DNA from: Tenacibaculum caenipelagi
GTDB taxonomy: Bacteria; Bacteroidota; Bacteroidia; Flavobacteriales; Flavobacteriaceae
Direction: 5' to 3'
NCBI RefSeq assembly: GCF_004363005.1
Contig: NZ_SNYH01000006.1
Span: 62,001-126,000 of the forward strand
Length of the DNA stretch: 64,000 nucleotides
The notes beneath the pieces are model-generated. The model saw only the letters and a program-made list of their open reading frames with translations. It had not been told where the DNA came from and did no database searches. Positions 1 to 8,923 of the stretch are shown here, one piece after another. A program made the position numbers and the translations under genes. Positions within the stretch are counted from its first letter, which is position 1. Every line of letters begins with the position of its first letter.

Positions 1-85
1 CCTAGACGGAAGAATCATTTTAAATCAATCCAGTATAGGAAGCATTGGAGCAGAAAAAGAAAATAATAACGAAGAAAACTCATAA
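1..85 (+). CDS. 3' end of an upstream eCIS gene (partial)
   Basis: An open frame enters from the left edge (codons in phase with base 2) and ends at TAA 83-85, giving about 27 C-terminal residues with an acidic, Asn/Glu-rich tail. It lies 45 bp before the next gene on the same strand. In Afp/PVC-type clusters the genes before the tape-measure region encode baseplate parts, so this is probably one of them, but the fragment is too short to identify. Confidence 0.5.
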   Translation, partial: LDGRIILNQSSIGSIGAEKENNNEENS

Positions 86-130
86 AAATAGTACGTGTTT
101 ATTTATTAACACAGCCAAAACATAATACGT

Positions 131-3100
131 ATGGAAACGACTAACCTAAAACTAAAAGAAATTACAACTGAATATAGTAAGTTTAATGCCAATCAAGTAT
201 TAACAGAAACACAATTAAACACATTTATTGATTATTTCGATGATCAAAACCGTTTATCTAGGTTAGGTTTGAGTGGTGTTGGTTTAGCTTGTGGTTTTAA
301 AGTAACTCCTCAGTTTACCATAGATAAAGCAGCTGTTACAAGTATTGAAATAACTCAAGGAACTTCAGTAACTACTGACGGAGATTTAGTTCAGTTTTTT
401 GATTTAATAGAAGAAAACCTATCATCAAAAACATTTTCATTCTATAAAAAATTTGAAGATACTGATGGTAATTACGAGCGTTTTAAAGATTCTCAAGATA
501 AGCAGTACAACTTATGGGAATTACATACAGAAGAAGATGATTCATATACCAATTTAGTTGAGTTTCCTGAGATACAAAAAATGGCTGTTTTGTTGTATTT
601 AGAGCAGTACTCGAATGAAGATGAATTGTGTAGTAAGTTAACATGCGATAATCAAGGTATCGAACAAATTAATAAGCTACGAGTATTACTTATTAGCGTT
701 GAAGATTTAGAAGCAATTGCAACAAAGGATACTATATTTTTAAAGCACAATTGGTATAAAATTAATGATGAGTTACCTGTTGTAGAAGCAAAAAGAGTTG
801 TATTAAATGAAAATAACACACAAACATTTACAGAGCTAAAAGCACAGTTTGATAGTGTTGTTAAAGATGAAAGTATTAGTGTAGATCTAATAAAAGGATT
901 CGATGCAATATTCTCAAAATTTCAAAAACCCTCAATAGCTACTAAAATAAAATCATTATTTAGTTTTAGTTCTTTGGCTGTTCCATTAGATTTTCAATAT
1001 CGATATGATGTTATAAAAGATTTGGTAGATACTTACAATGAGATTAAAGAATTACTTCTTCACATCAACGTAAACTGTTGTCCAAACATAGGTGCTTTTC
1101 CAAAGCACATCATGTTGGGAAAATTGAAGCAAACAGAAGATTATCCTGAATTACGTCACCGATTTTATAAATCAACTATTGTAGGTCATGAAAATGAAAA
1201 CCTTCAAAAAGTACAATTGTTAATTAATAGAGCAATTGCAATGGTGAATGGTTATATAGGAAAAACAAAGTCTGAAGAAGTTATTATCACGCCATCACAA
1301 GCACATACTCCTTTAAGCGATAAAGCAATTCCTTTTTATTACAATGTTTCTTCACAGTTTTTAAAGAATTGGGACTTTAACAAAACAAAAAATTACAGAG
1401 CAAATCAAAACTTAAGTTATCATAAAGAAAACCTTTTAAACTCCTTAGCAATTCAAAAGCCATTATCATACAATATTGATAAAAATGATTTTTACAGAAT
1501 TGAAGGACATCAAGGAAAAATGTATAGAGATGCCTTAGCAAAAATTCTAAAACTTAAAAAAGATAACGGATTGAGTTTTGATGTTAAAACACTTTCTATC
1601 AATGCTACTGAACAAACTATTAATATAAACAATTACGAGTGTGAGTTTGAAGACTTAAAAATGTTGTTGAATGCATGGAGAGCAGAACAGAATTGTATTT
1701 TATCAGAGGTGAGTAAAACCTTCTCCGCCTTCAAATTAACCAATCCAAAAGTAAATACAGTTGTAGATGAATTTATTCCATTAAAAGATAGAGGTATTAT
1801 TATTGAAAGAGGAGATGTTATTGATGCTGTTTCGATAGATAAAGAAGCAATAAGTAGAATGGACATACTTTCAAAAACAGTTAATACTCCAGAAGAAAAT
1901 ATCTATAAATACGATGTTACCTACGATAAAAATTATACAAACGTATTTGACAAAGAAAATATAGTTAAAGAGAGTTTAACAAAAGAAGATGATTCGTTAG
2001 GAGGGTTAATAGAAAAAGTATTTGATAAAAATAAAGATGGATCTGCAAGTGATATTATTGTAGAGCTTAATAAAGAAACAGAAGCGATAAAAGAAAAAGA
2101 AGTATGGAAAGAAGAGCCTACGCTTAGTGACTTCATTTTAACAGATCTTACAGAAACCTTGGTGCATGCATATATCTTAGACACCAAAGTGCCACTATAC
2201 ATAAGAGACATAGATAATCTTGTGTTAACAAGTTATAAGCTAACCATTGCAGAGCTATGTAAAAAAGTAAAAAAACTACAAGCAAAGTATAACAGTACTT
2301 CATTAGAACTATCAACTAAACAAATTTTAGGATTATTAATTAATCAATTATCAATTGTTTGTTGTTCAGGAAAAAAGTTAGAAACATTACTTGCCGAAAT
2401 AGATAAAAGAAAGAAAAAGATTTTAGAAAGAATACAACTTTCAGAATTTGTAAAACAACATCCAGGGCTTGAACATAAAGCGGGAGTTGTTCCAGGAGGA
2501 ACTTTTGTAATGGTGTATGTTACCGAAAATGCAGCTGATAAAAATACATTTGATGATGTAGTGTTGGATGTTGTATTTAAAAATCAGCCGATATTATCAG
2601 ATATAGGGATTATAAAAGACGAATTTGTATCTTCAAAAGAAACTTTTTTGGGAAAAGAAGTGTTGTACAAAAATGGAGGAGTAATCAAATTATGGGATAC
2701 AAGCTCAAGTATTAATTTTTCATTTGTAGATAGAAGTTACTTTAACCTAGAAGACAGATTGTTTTTTGAACAAGATGTTGTTTTGGTTGGAAAAACATTA
2801 GCAGAAACAGTAAGTAATTTTACAGCATTCTTAAATAGAATATGGTTTAGAGCGGGTGTTTCTAAAATTCTTAGCGCAGAAGAAACAACTATGTATAAAG
2901 ACGGGTCTGTAGGAATGCGCATTACTATTAAAGATCACTTAGTACCTAAAGGCGAATACTTTTTTCAGATATACAATCCTGTTGTTTTAGAAACTACTAA
3001 ACGATTGTATTTTGACGAAAATGAAGTGATTAGTGAAAACGAAACATTAAAAAACACAGTAGTAGCAGATTTTTCTTTGCCCTATATGTGTTGTTCAGAC

Positions 3101-5242
3101 TGTGCGCCAGTAAATTTCATAATTCCTAAAGAACCTCCGTTTTTAAACTTGCCAGTAAGCACTATTTGCTTGCAAAAAGATACTGTAATTGAACCTTTAA
3201 TTTTTATTGTGAGACCTGTTGATGGAGAAGTAAAAGCTATTGCTCCAGAAGGAGTAACAACTGGAGTGTTTAAAGATCCAGAAGATGAAAAATGGAAAAT
3301 AGATGTTACTAAAATTGACAAAAGCTTATTAGGTAAACCTATGAAGTTTACAGTAAACGATGAACCTACCGATTGTGAACTTACGGTATATCCAGCATTA
3401 GAATTGGTAGTAGATGTAGAACAACCTATAGAATATAATGATGATAAATCACAAGCAAGAGTAACATATGTGTTGCATTGGAAAGATGCTGATTTTGTCA
3501 ATGCTGATTTCTTTGCAAATATTAAGTATTCTTGGGATTTTATGGGAGATGGTATCAAAGTAGAACGTACTCCAGTAAACAATAAAGTTTTCCAAAATTA
3601 TACATTACCAATTGATGACATTAACAATGAAATACATCCTTCATTAGAAATTTCATTAGGTCCGTGTAAGAAAGTGATAGCTATTAATTCTATAGTTTTT
3701 GATACACTAACACCATCAGAGTTAGCCATTCAACCATCATATTGTATAGATCCTACCATAGAAAAAACAGCTATAATTCCATTTACAAATGTAAATGGAG
3801 TGGTAACGATAGTAGGAGGAGCCATAAATGGAATTACTATCGAAAATAATCAACTAGTTATTAATGTAGCTAGTTTTGAGAATTATGATCAAACAATTGA
3901 ATTTTTAGAAGATGGACAAACAACAAATGCTAGAATTACGATTCATGAAGTAAAACAAATAAGTATTCGTGAACGAAGTGAGTCTAGGTTTGTTTGGAAA
4001 AACGGACAGTTATTTTACGAGGCTGCTTTTGAAGCAATATTACCTGATGGGGTAAAACCAGATGGATTAAAGTACCAATGGAGTGTAAATGAAATTGAAG
4101 CTACTACCGAGTTATTTACTCCTCAATTATTAGTTAAAGAAGGAGTAGAGAATTCTTATACAATAACATTAACTATAACTGATGGTGGAGGATGTACTTC
4201 AAGCACAGAGTTTGTTAAAGAGATTCCGTTTCCTGATTTCACGATAAGTTTGGGTGGTACTACATTTTGTTTAAATGATAGAGAACCACATTCCGTAATG
4301 GTTAGGCCACAGTTTGAAGGAGTGCAATTAACAGGAGGAAATGTTAAGTTGAATACAGCAACTAATTTGTGGGAATTTGTTCCTGCAAATTCAGGACTAA
4401 CAGGTTCAGGTACTGTGAGCATTGGTATTGTAGGAACATTTGTTACGCAACCGGTAAGTTTAATCACAACACCTCAGGCGAATTTTACACATAGTTTTGA
4501 TGAAACAACAAGAATATTATCACTGACAAATACGTCAGAGATAGGAAAAGAATACCGATGGGTTATCAATGGGGTTGAAAGAGAACCACAAACTAAAAGA
4601 GTAACTATCACCGAAGATTTAAGCAACTTTGATGGAAGCACTGTAGAAGTATCCTTGTCAGTTGTAAGTACTTGTGGTACGAATACTAAGAAAGAAGCCA
4701 TTGATATTAATAATACACAAGACAAAACATGTGAGGATATCACTAAAGATAGTGTAATAAAAGACTTTGAATTGCTAAGTAGAAAAGACGCTAACCTGGG
4801 AACAGTGATAAGTACCAATGTGGTTATACCTACCAATGATATTTATGAGGAAATTGTAAAAGATGAAAGTAACTCTTACTTAAGCGGAGACAAGAACAAT
4901 CAATTACCAGTTGTTTTCCCAGACCTTTTAAGAAACACATCAGGACTACTTGTAAAAGATGTAGAAAATAGAACCTTACTAGTAAAATATTATAAGGCTC
5001 AAGTGAAGCTGTTCTTTAATATACTTCATTGTCAAGAACAAACAGTTTTAGAAACAGATGAGAATCACGGGAACATTTCAGAATTGATAGATGTTATTAA
5101 TAATGATTTTATAATGTTTAAAGAAGTTCAGATAAAAATAGCAGATGAGGCTTTTCTACAGTTTTTAAAAGTATATGCTACTGAAATTCAAGCAGCATAC
5201 ATTTCTAAGTTGATTAATGAAAAATTAATACAAAACTTATAA
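131..5242 (+). CDS. Giant eCIS-associated protein with PKD-like domains (1703 aa)
   Basis: This probably builds part of the baseplate periphery or fibre of the contractile injection system. The N-terminus (about residues 20-60) carries LTETQLNTFIDYFDDQNRL followed by a Gly-rich LSGVGLACGF, a pattern I associate with large eCIS proteins of Bacteroidetes. The C-terminal half has Ig/PKD-like segments, with Y-x-W cores near residues 1131 (YSWDFMGDG), 1314 (YQWSVNE) and 1474 (YRWVING). No signal peptide or membrane helix is seen, as expected for a particle assembled in the cytoplasm. Its stop codon overlaps the start of the tape-measure gene, so the two are translationally coupled. The exact structural role is inferred from position, between a probable baseplate gene and the tape measure. 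Confidence 0.7.
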   Translation: METTNLKLKEITTEYSKFNANQVLTETQLNTFIDYFDDQNRLSRLGLSGVGLACGFKVTPQFTIDKAAVTSIEITQGTSVTTDGDLVQFFDLIEENLSSKTFSFYKKFEDTDGNYERFKDSQDKQYNLWELHTEEDDSYTNLVEFPEIQKMAVLLYLEQYSNEDELCSKLTCDNQGIEQINKLRVLLISVEDLEAIATKDTIFLKHNWYKINDELPVVEAKRVVLNENNTQTFTELKAQFDSVVKDESISVDLIKGFDAIFSKFQKPSIATKIKSLFSFSSLAVPLDFQYRYDVIKDLVDTYNEIKELLLHINVNCCPNIGAFPKHIMLGKLKQTEDYPELRHRFYKSTIVGHENENLQKVQLLINRAIAMVNGYIGKTKSEEVIITPSQAHTPLSDKAIPFYYNVSSQFLKNWDFNKTKNYRANQNLSYHKENLLNSLAIQKPLSYNIDKNDFYRIEGHQGKMYRDALAKILKLKKDNGLSFDVKTLSINATEQTININNYECEFEDLKMLLNAWRAEQNCILSEVSKTFSAFKLTNPKVNTVVDEFIPLKDRGIIIERGDVIDAVSIDKEAISRMDILSKTVNTPEENIYKYDVTYDKNYTNVFDKENIVKESLTKEDDSLGGLIEKVFDKNKDGSASDIIVELNKETEAIKEKEVWKEEPTLSDFILTDLTETLVHAYILDTKVPLYIRDIDNLVLTSYKLTIAELCKKVKKLQAKYNSTSLELSTKQILGLLINQLSIVCCSGKKLETLLAEIDKRKKKILERIQLSEFVKQHPGLEHKAGVVPGGTFVMVYVTENAADKNTFDDVVLDVVFKNQPILSDIGIIKDEFVSSKETFLGKEVLYKNGGVIKLWDTSSSINFSFVDRSYFNLEDRLFFEQDVVLVGKTLAETVSNFTAFLNRIWFRAGVSKILSAEETTMYKDGSVGMRITIKDHLVPKGEYFFQIYNPVVLETTKRLYFDENEVISENETLKNTVVADFSLPYMCCSDCAPVNFIIPKEPPFLNLPVSTICLQKDTVIEPLIFIVRPVDGEVKAIAPEGVTTGVFKDPEDEKWKIDVTKIDKSLLGKPMKFTVNDEPTDCELTVYPALELVVDVEQPIEYNDDKSQARVTYVLHWKDADFVNADFFANIKYSWDFMGDGIKVERTPVNNKVFQNYTLPIDDINNEIHPSLEISLGPCKKVIAINSIVFDTLTPSELAIQPSYCIDPTIEKTAIIPFTNVNGVVTIVGGAINGITIENNQLVINVASFENYDQTIEFLEDGQTTNARITIHEVKQISIRERSESRFVWKNGQLFYEAAFEAILPDGVKPDGLKYQWSVNEIEATTELFTPQLLVKEGVENSYTITLTITDGGGCTSSTEFVKEIPFPDFTISLGGTTFCLNDREPHSVMVRPQFEGVQLTGGNVKLNTATNLWEFVPANSGLTGSGTVSIGIVGTFVTQPVSLITTPQANFTHSFDETTRILSLTNTSEIGKEYRWVINGVEREPQTKRVTITEDLSNFDGSTVEVSLSVVSTCGTNTKKEAIDINNTQDKTCEDITKDSVIKDFELLSRKDANLGTVISTNVVIPTNDIYEEIVKDESNSYLSGDKNNQLPVVFPDLLRNTSGLLVKDVENRTLLVKYYKAQVKLFFNILHCQEQTVLETDENHGNISELIDVINNDFIMFKEVQIKIADEAFLQFLKVYATEIQAAYISKLINEKLIQNL

Positions 5243-7026
5243 TGCTAGAGAAAGAACATAGTATTCAAAAAGTATTTGTTGAGGTAAATACAAAAAGTAA
5301 AAAGATAGCTGATGAGTATAAAAACTCGATAGAGAACTTTTTACAGGAAGAGGTGTTTCCTGAAATTGAAAAATATTTTAACTCTAAAGAATTAGAGAAT
5401 GAAGAATTTATTCAACAAGTAGAAATTTTGAATATTGAAGTTAATGTATCAAACAATAACAAAACCATAAATTTTAGTAGTGCAAAGCAAGAAATTAAAG
5501 AACGCATAGTAAAAAAACTAAAAGCAATTTTTAGAAATCCAGAATTGCATGAAGTAGCTGTTAATACAGTTCCTGTTATACAATCTAAAACAGATTCCTT
5601 TTTTCATTTTTTACAATATGGAACTACAGCATGGTGGAATCAAAACGAAGAAAAAAGCTTAACCAAAAAGGTATTGTTTGAAATTACAGAGAGCTCAAAT
5701 TTCGAGGAGAGATTTTTAAGGATCTTAAGTAACCCTATTCAAAAAAAGCGATTAATTCAGCAATTTAAAGAAGATGAACTTCAAATTTTATTTCTAGGTG
5801 TTTTTGATAAACCAACAGGGTATGTAGAGTTTTTATCATCTCTCAAAGAGATAAGCTTCTTGTCGTATAAAACAGAAAATAAAGTATGGGAAATCTTTAT
5901 TAACGCTACACTTAGTAAAGATTTTTCGAGAGTAGTAGAAGAGATTCAAAAGGTAATAAAGATTTCAAAAAGAGAAGATTCTTCAAACAACGACCAAAAG
6001 AAATTAACAAGGTTTTTAAAATTATTGACTTCAAAAAGCACACTATTTGTTAATCAATTTAATAGTGAAAGACTTAAGGATAGTGAAGTTAAAAGTAAGA
6101 AGAGAAGTGATGAAATTACTGATGAAAAATTTATCGAGAGAAAAGAAGAAAGAGTTAGTACAAATAATGAAGATAGGGTAGATGATAAGGAGTATACTAA
6201 AAATAAAAAAGTAAATGAAGAACCTACTTCAGAGGAAAAAGAAATAAATCATTTTAGTTTACCCAAAGATAAAGAGGTTAAAAAATTAGAGAACCAAAAC
6301 AAAAAAGACATTTTAAAAGAAGAAGCATCAAAAAAAGAAAAGAAGTCGATAGAGAAAGAAGAATTAAAAATAAAAGAGCAAAAAGAAAATAAAAGTGTTT
6401 ATAAGAATCTAGAGAGAAGTTCAATAGACGAAAAGACATTCAAAGAGCAAAAAAGAGCAGATTATCAAAAGAGGCATAAGGAAGCCTTGAAAAATGCATT
6501 TTCACAAGAAAAAGAAATAGTTAGTGAATCAAAATCTCATATTGTTAAAAATGCAGGGTTAATACTGTTACATCCTTTTTTAAAACAGTTTTTCTATTCA
6601 TGTGGCTTTCTTGATAAAGAAAACCAAATCATCAAGCCAGATGAAGCAGTTCACTTATTGCATTATGTAGCTACTAAAAAAGAACAGCAATTTGAGAACA
6701 ATCTAATTTTTGAAAAATTTCTGTGTAACATACCAATTTATCAGCCTGTAGAAAGAAAAATAATATTGAGTGATGAGGTAAAAGAAAAATCAGAAGAATT
6801 ATTAAAAGCAGTACTTCAAAATTGGGAGGTTTTAAAAAACTCTTCTCCAGATCTTCTTCGTAATGAATATTTACAAAGGGAAGGAAGGTTAGATTTAACT
6901 AAGGATACCCCCACGTTAACAGTCGAAAGAAAAACACAAGATATCTTATTAGATACAAAATTACCTTGGAATTTAAGTTTATGTAAACTTCCTTGGATGA
7001 AGGAATTAATTTTTATGAATTGGTAA
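5242..7026 (+). CDS. eCIS tape-measure-type protein (Afp14-like, 594 aa)
   Basis: Sets or caps the length of the contractile tube in eCIS particles. The diagnostic part is C-terminal: NAGLILLHPFLKQFF near residue 437, followed by a conserved helical stretch (KPDEAVHLLHYVAT and CNIPIYQPVE) up to about residue 555. This is the signature of the contractile-injection tape-measure family. The middle (about residues 280-420) is very rich in Lys and Glu, probably an extended coiled or disordered segment. The N-terminal part has the alternating helix/strand pattern usual for the family. It starts on the last base of the previous stop codon and is followed 19 bp later by a payload-type gene. At 594 residues it is at the short to middle end for such proteins. 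Confidence 0.82.
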   Translation: MLEKEHSIQKVFVEVNTKSKKIADEYKNSIENFLQEEVFPEIEKYFNSKELENEEFIQQVEILNIEVNVSNNNKTINFSSAKQEIKERIVKKLKAIFRNPELHEVAVNTVPVIQSKTDSFFHFLQYGTTAWWNQNEEKSLTKKVLFEITESSNFEERFLRILSNPIQKKRLIQQFKEDELQILFLGVFDKPTGYVEFLSSLKEISFLSYKTENKVWEIFINATLSKDFSRVVEEIQKVIKISKREDSSNNDQKKLTRFLKLLTSKSTLFVNQFNSERLKDSEVKSKKRSDEITDEKFIERKEERVSTNNEDRVDDKEYTKNKKVNEEPTSEEKEINHFSLPKDKEVKKLENQNKKDILKEEASKKEKKSIEKEELKIKEQKENKSVYKNLERSSIDEKTFKEQKRADYQKRHKEALKNAFSQEKEIVSESKSHIVKNAGLILLHPFLKQFFYSCGFLDKENQIIKPDEAVHLLHYVATKKEQQFENNLIFEKFLCNIPIYQPVERKIILSDEVKEKSEELLKAVLQNWEVLKNSSPDLLRNEYLQREGRLDLTKDTPTLTVERKTQDILLDTKLPWNLSLCKLPWMKELIFMNW

Positions 7027-7045
7027 CATAAAAACTTTAGAAGTC

Positions 7046-8917
7046 ATGTTTAAAAGAGATAAAAAACCAGAACCAAATAATCCTTTGAAGGGGGATGAGA
7101 AAAAGAACCCTTTTATTCAACCAAAGTTAGTATTTGGTCGTAAAGGAGATCAATATGAAGTAGAAGCAGATAAGATGGCGGATAAAGTTGTAGGAAATAT
7201 GAATGAATCTAGTTCTATTCAAAAGAAGGAAAATGAAGAAGAAATTCAGCAAAAACCATTAGCTTCTGAAGTAAGCTCTCTTGTACAAAAAGTAGAAGCG
7301 TCAGAAGAAGAACAACCCGTTCAAAAGATGGAGGAAGAAGAAAAGGTACAAAGTAAAGAAGAGGAGGAGCCTATTCAAAAACAGGAGGAAGAAGAAGCAG
7401 TGCAATCGAAATGCGACGATTGTGAAAAAGAAGAACAAGTACAAAAAAAGGGAGAGGAAGAAGAAGCAGTACAAGCTAAAGCAGATAATAGTGCTTCAAC
7501 TAGAAATAAACCCTCTTTTGAAAGTAAATTAAGAGGAGGAAGCGGAGGTCAAAAAATGGATGCTGGTACATTAGGTGAAATGGAATCGGGTTTCGGAGCC
7601 GATTTTAGTCATGTAAATATTCATAATGATTCAGAAGCAGCCCAAATGAGTCAAGAAATAGGAGCGCAGGCATTTACACATGGAAACGACATCTATTTTA
7701 ATAAAGGAAAATACAATCCGAACTCCAAAGAAGGAAAACACCTTTTAGCACATGAGTTAACACATACGATTCAGCAAAAAGGAATGGTTCAGAAAAAAGT
7801 ACAGAAATATCCAGAGCATAGTTGTACAGATGGAGAGGTAATTAATAGAGCGCAAACCGTAGTTTGGTTTGAACGAGATTCTACGCGTTTAAGGAGCGAT
7901 GGAAGTGTAGACTCTACAACACATTTACTTTTATTGATGAGAGAAGTGAGAAGTTATTTGGATTTAGCTCAAAATGGTGAAGTAATTATTTATGGTTATG
8001 CAAGCGAAGAAGGAAGTGATGATTATAATAAAACATTATCCCAACAAAGAGCGAATAGAATCAAAGATCTATTGGTTGCAGGAGGTCTTCCAGAAGACCA
8101 AATAAGAGCTGTAGGAAAAGGAGAAAGTCTTTTCTATGAAAACCTTGAAGATAATAGACGTGTAGAAGTGAAATATAAACCACCCGTAACTTGCATGGAG
8201 TTTGAGCCTTTGCCAATAGAAGGGAATACTTGTGGAGCGCTAGATTGCACATCTACTCCTTATTTACTAGGGGCTAGAACACCTCATTACGGAAGAGGTA
8301 ACGATTTTAAATATTTTGATTTTCCTTCTCTGAGTACAGGTGATTGGTTAAAAGTAGCACCTTTCCGACTTATGCCAGATGGAATGCTAGAATTTGGAAT
8401 GGAAAATGTCCTACGTGGACTAGCAGGCTCTGATGGTGTTGACATGGTAAACCATTTTAGAGGTGGCTCAGGTAGTACATGGACGCACGGATTAGGAAGT
8501 AGATTGTCGAGAGAAGCAACGTATTGTCCTTCCGTAAATGGGGCTATGTCTTATATAAAAACACAACTTGCAGCACAACTTCGGGTAATGAAAACAATGG
8601 GAGCAATTGATTGTAGTGCTTTTAGTATATCTCCATTACCAGTATTCCATTTTAGTTTTTCAGATAGTGTAGCCTTGAAAGGTATCATTGGCGGTACTCA
8701 AGGTATGGATGTTTATTTGAAAAGTTTAAGACTGAAAGACCAAGCTACATGCGCTTATGAGTTTGAAATACAGTTGGCTATTTTTGATGATTTTGGAGTT
8801 GATGAGTCCGACTTATATTTCCCTGCATTAATAAAGTTTTGGATTTTACAACACGAGCGATCTGGTAACAAACCTTTTATTAATAAGCTTTTAGTTAATA
8901 GGACAATAACTATTTAA
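7046..8917 (+). CDS. DUF4157 protein with OmpA-like domain, candidate eCIS payload (623 aa)
   Basis: The N-terminus has NPFIQPKL and YEVEADKMADKVV, the leader typical of DUF4157 proteins. About 100 residues of acidic repeats built on VQKxEEEE and a short Cys cluster (KCDDCEKEEQ) follow. The DUF4157 core (about residues 172-246) contains MESGFGADFSHV and a zinc-metallopeptidase-like HELTH at about residue 235. An OmpA-like peptidoglycan-binding segment follows (about 272-378: a VVWFERDSTRL start, a GYASEEGSDDYN loop and an NRRVEVKY end). Residues 380-623 are unassigned. There is no Sec signal. DUF4157 genes are strongly linked to eCIS loci and are believed to travel in the particle. Position in the cluster supports a payload, or an internal plug that binds peptidoglycan. 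Confidence 0.78.
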   Translation: MFKRDKKPEPNNPLKGDEKKNPFIQPKLVFGRKGDQYEVEADKMADKVVGNMNESSSIQKKENEEEIQQKPLASEVSSLVQKVEASEEEQPVQKMEEEEKVQSKEEEEPIQKQEEEEAVQSKCDDCEKEEQVQKKGEEEEAVQAKADNSASTRNKPSFESKLRGGSGGQKMDAGTLGEMESGFGADFSHVNIHNDSEAAQMSQEIGAQAFTHGNDIYFNKGKYNPNSKEGKHLLAHELTHTIQQKGMVQKKVQKYPEHSCTDGEVINRAQTVVWFERDSTRLRSDGSVDSTTHLLLLMREVRSYLDLAQNGEVIIYGYASEEGSDDYNKTLSQQRANRIKDLLVAGGLPEDQIRAVGKGESLFYENLEDNRRVEVKYKPPVTCMEFEPLPIEGNTCGALDCTSTPYLLGARTPHYGRGNDFKYFDFPSLSTGDWLKVAPFRLMPDGMLEFGMENVLRGLAGSDGVDMVNHFRGGSGSTWTHGLGSRLSREATYCPSVNGAMSYIKTQLAAQLRVMKTMGAIDCSAFSISPLPVFHFSFSDSVALKGIIGGTQGMDVYLKSLRLKDQATCAYEFEIQLAIFDDFGVDESDLYFPALIKFWILQHERSGNKPFINKLLVNRTITI

Positions 8918-8923
8918 TTTTCG

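Noticed and set aside
3082..3582. Long minus-strand frame inside the 1703-residue gene
   Set aside because: Ser/Thr-rich composition of a reverse-frame shadow; the + strand frame is unbroken with recognisable PKD-like cores.
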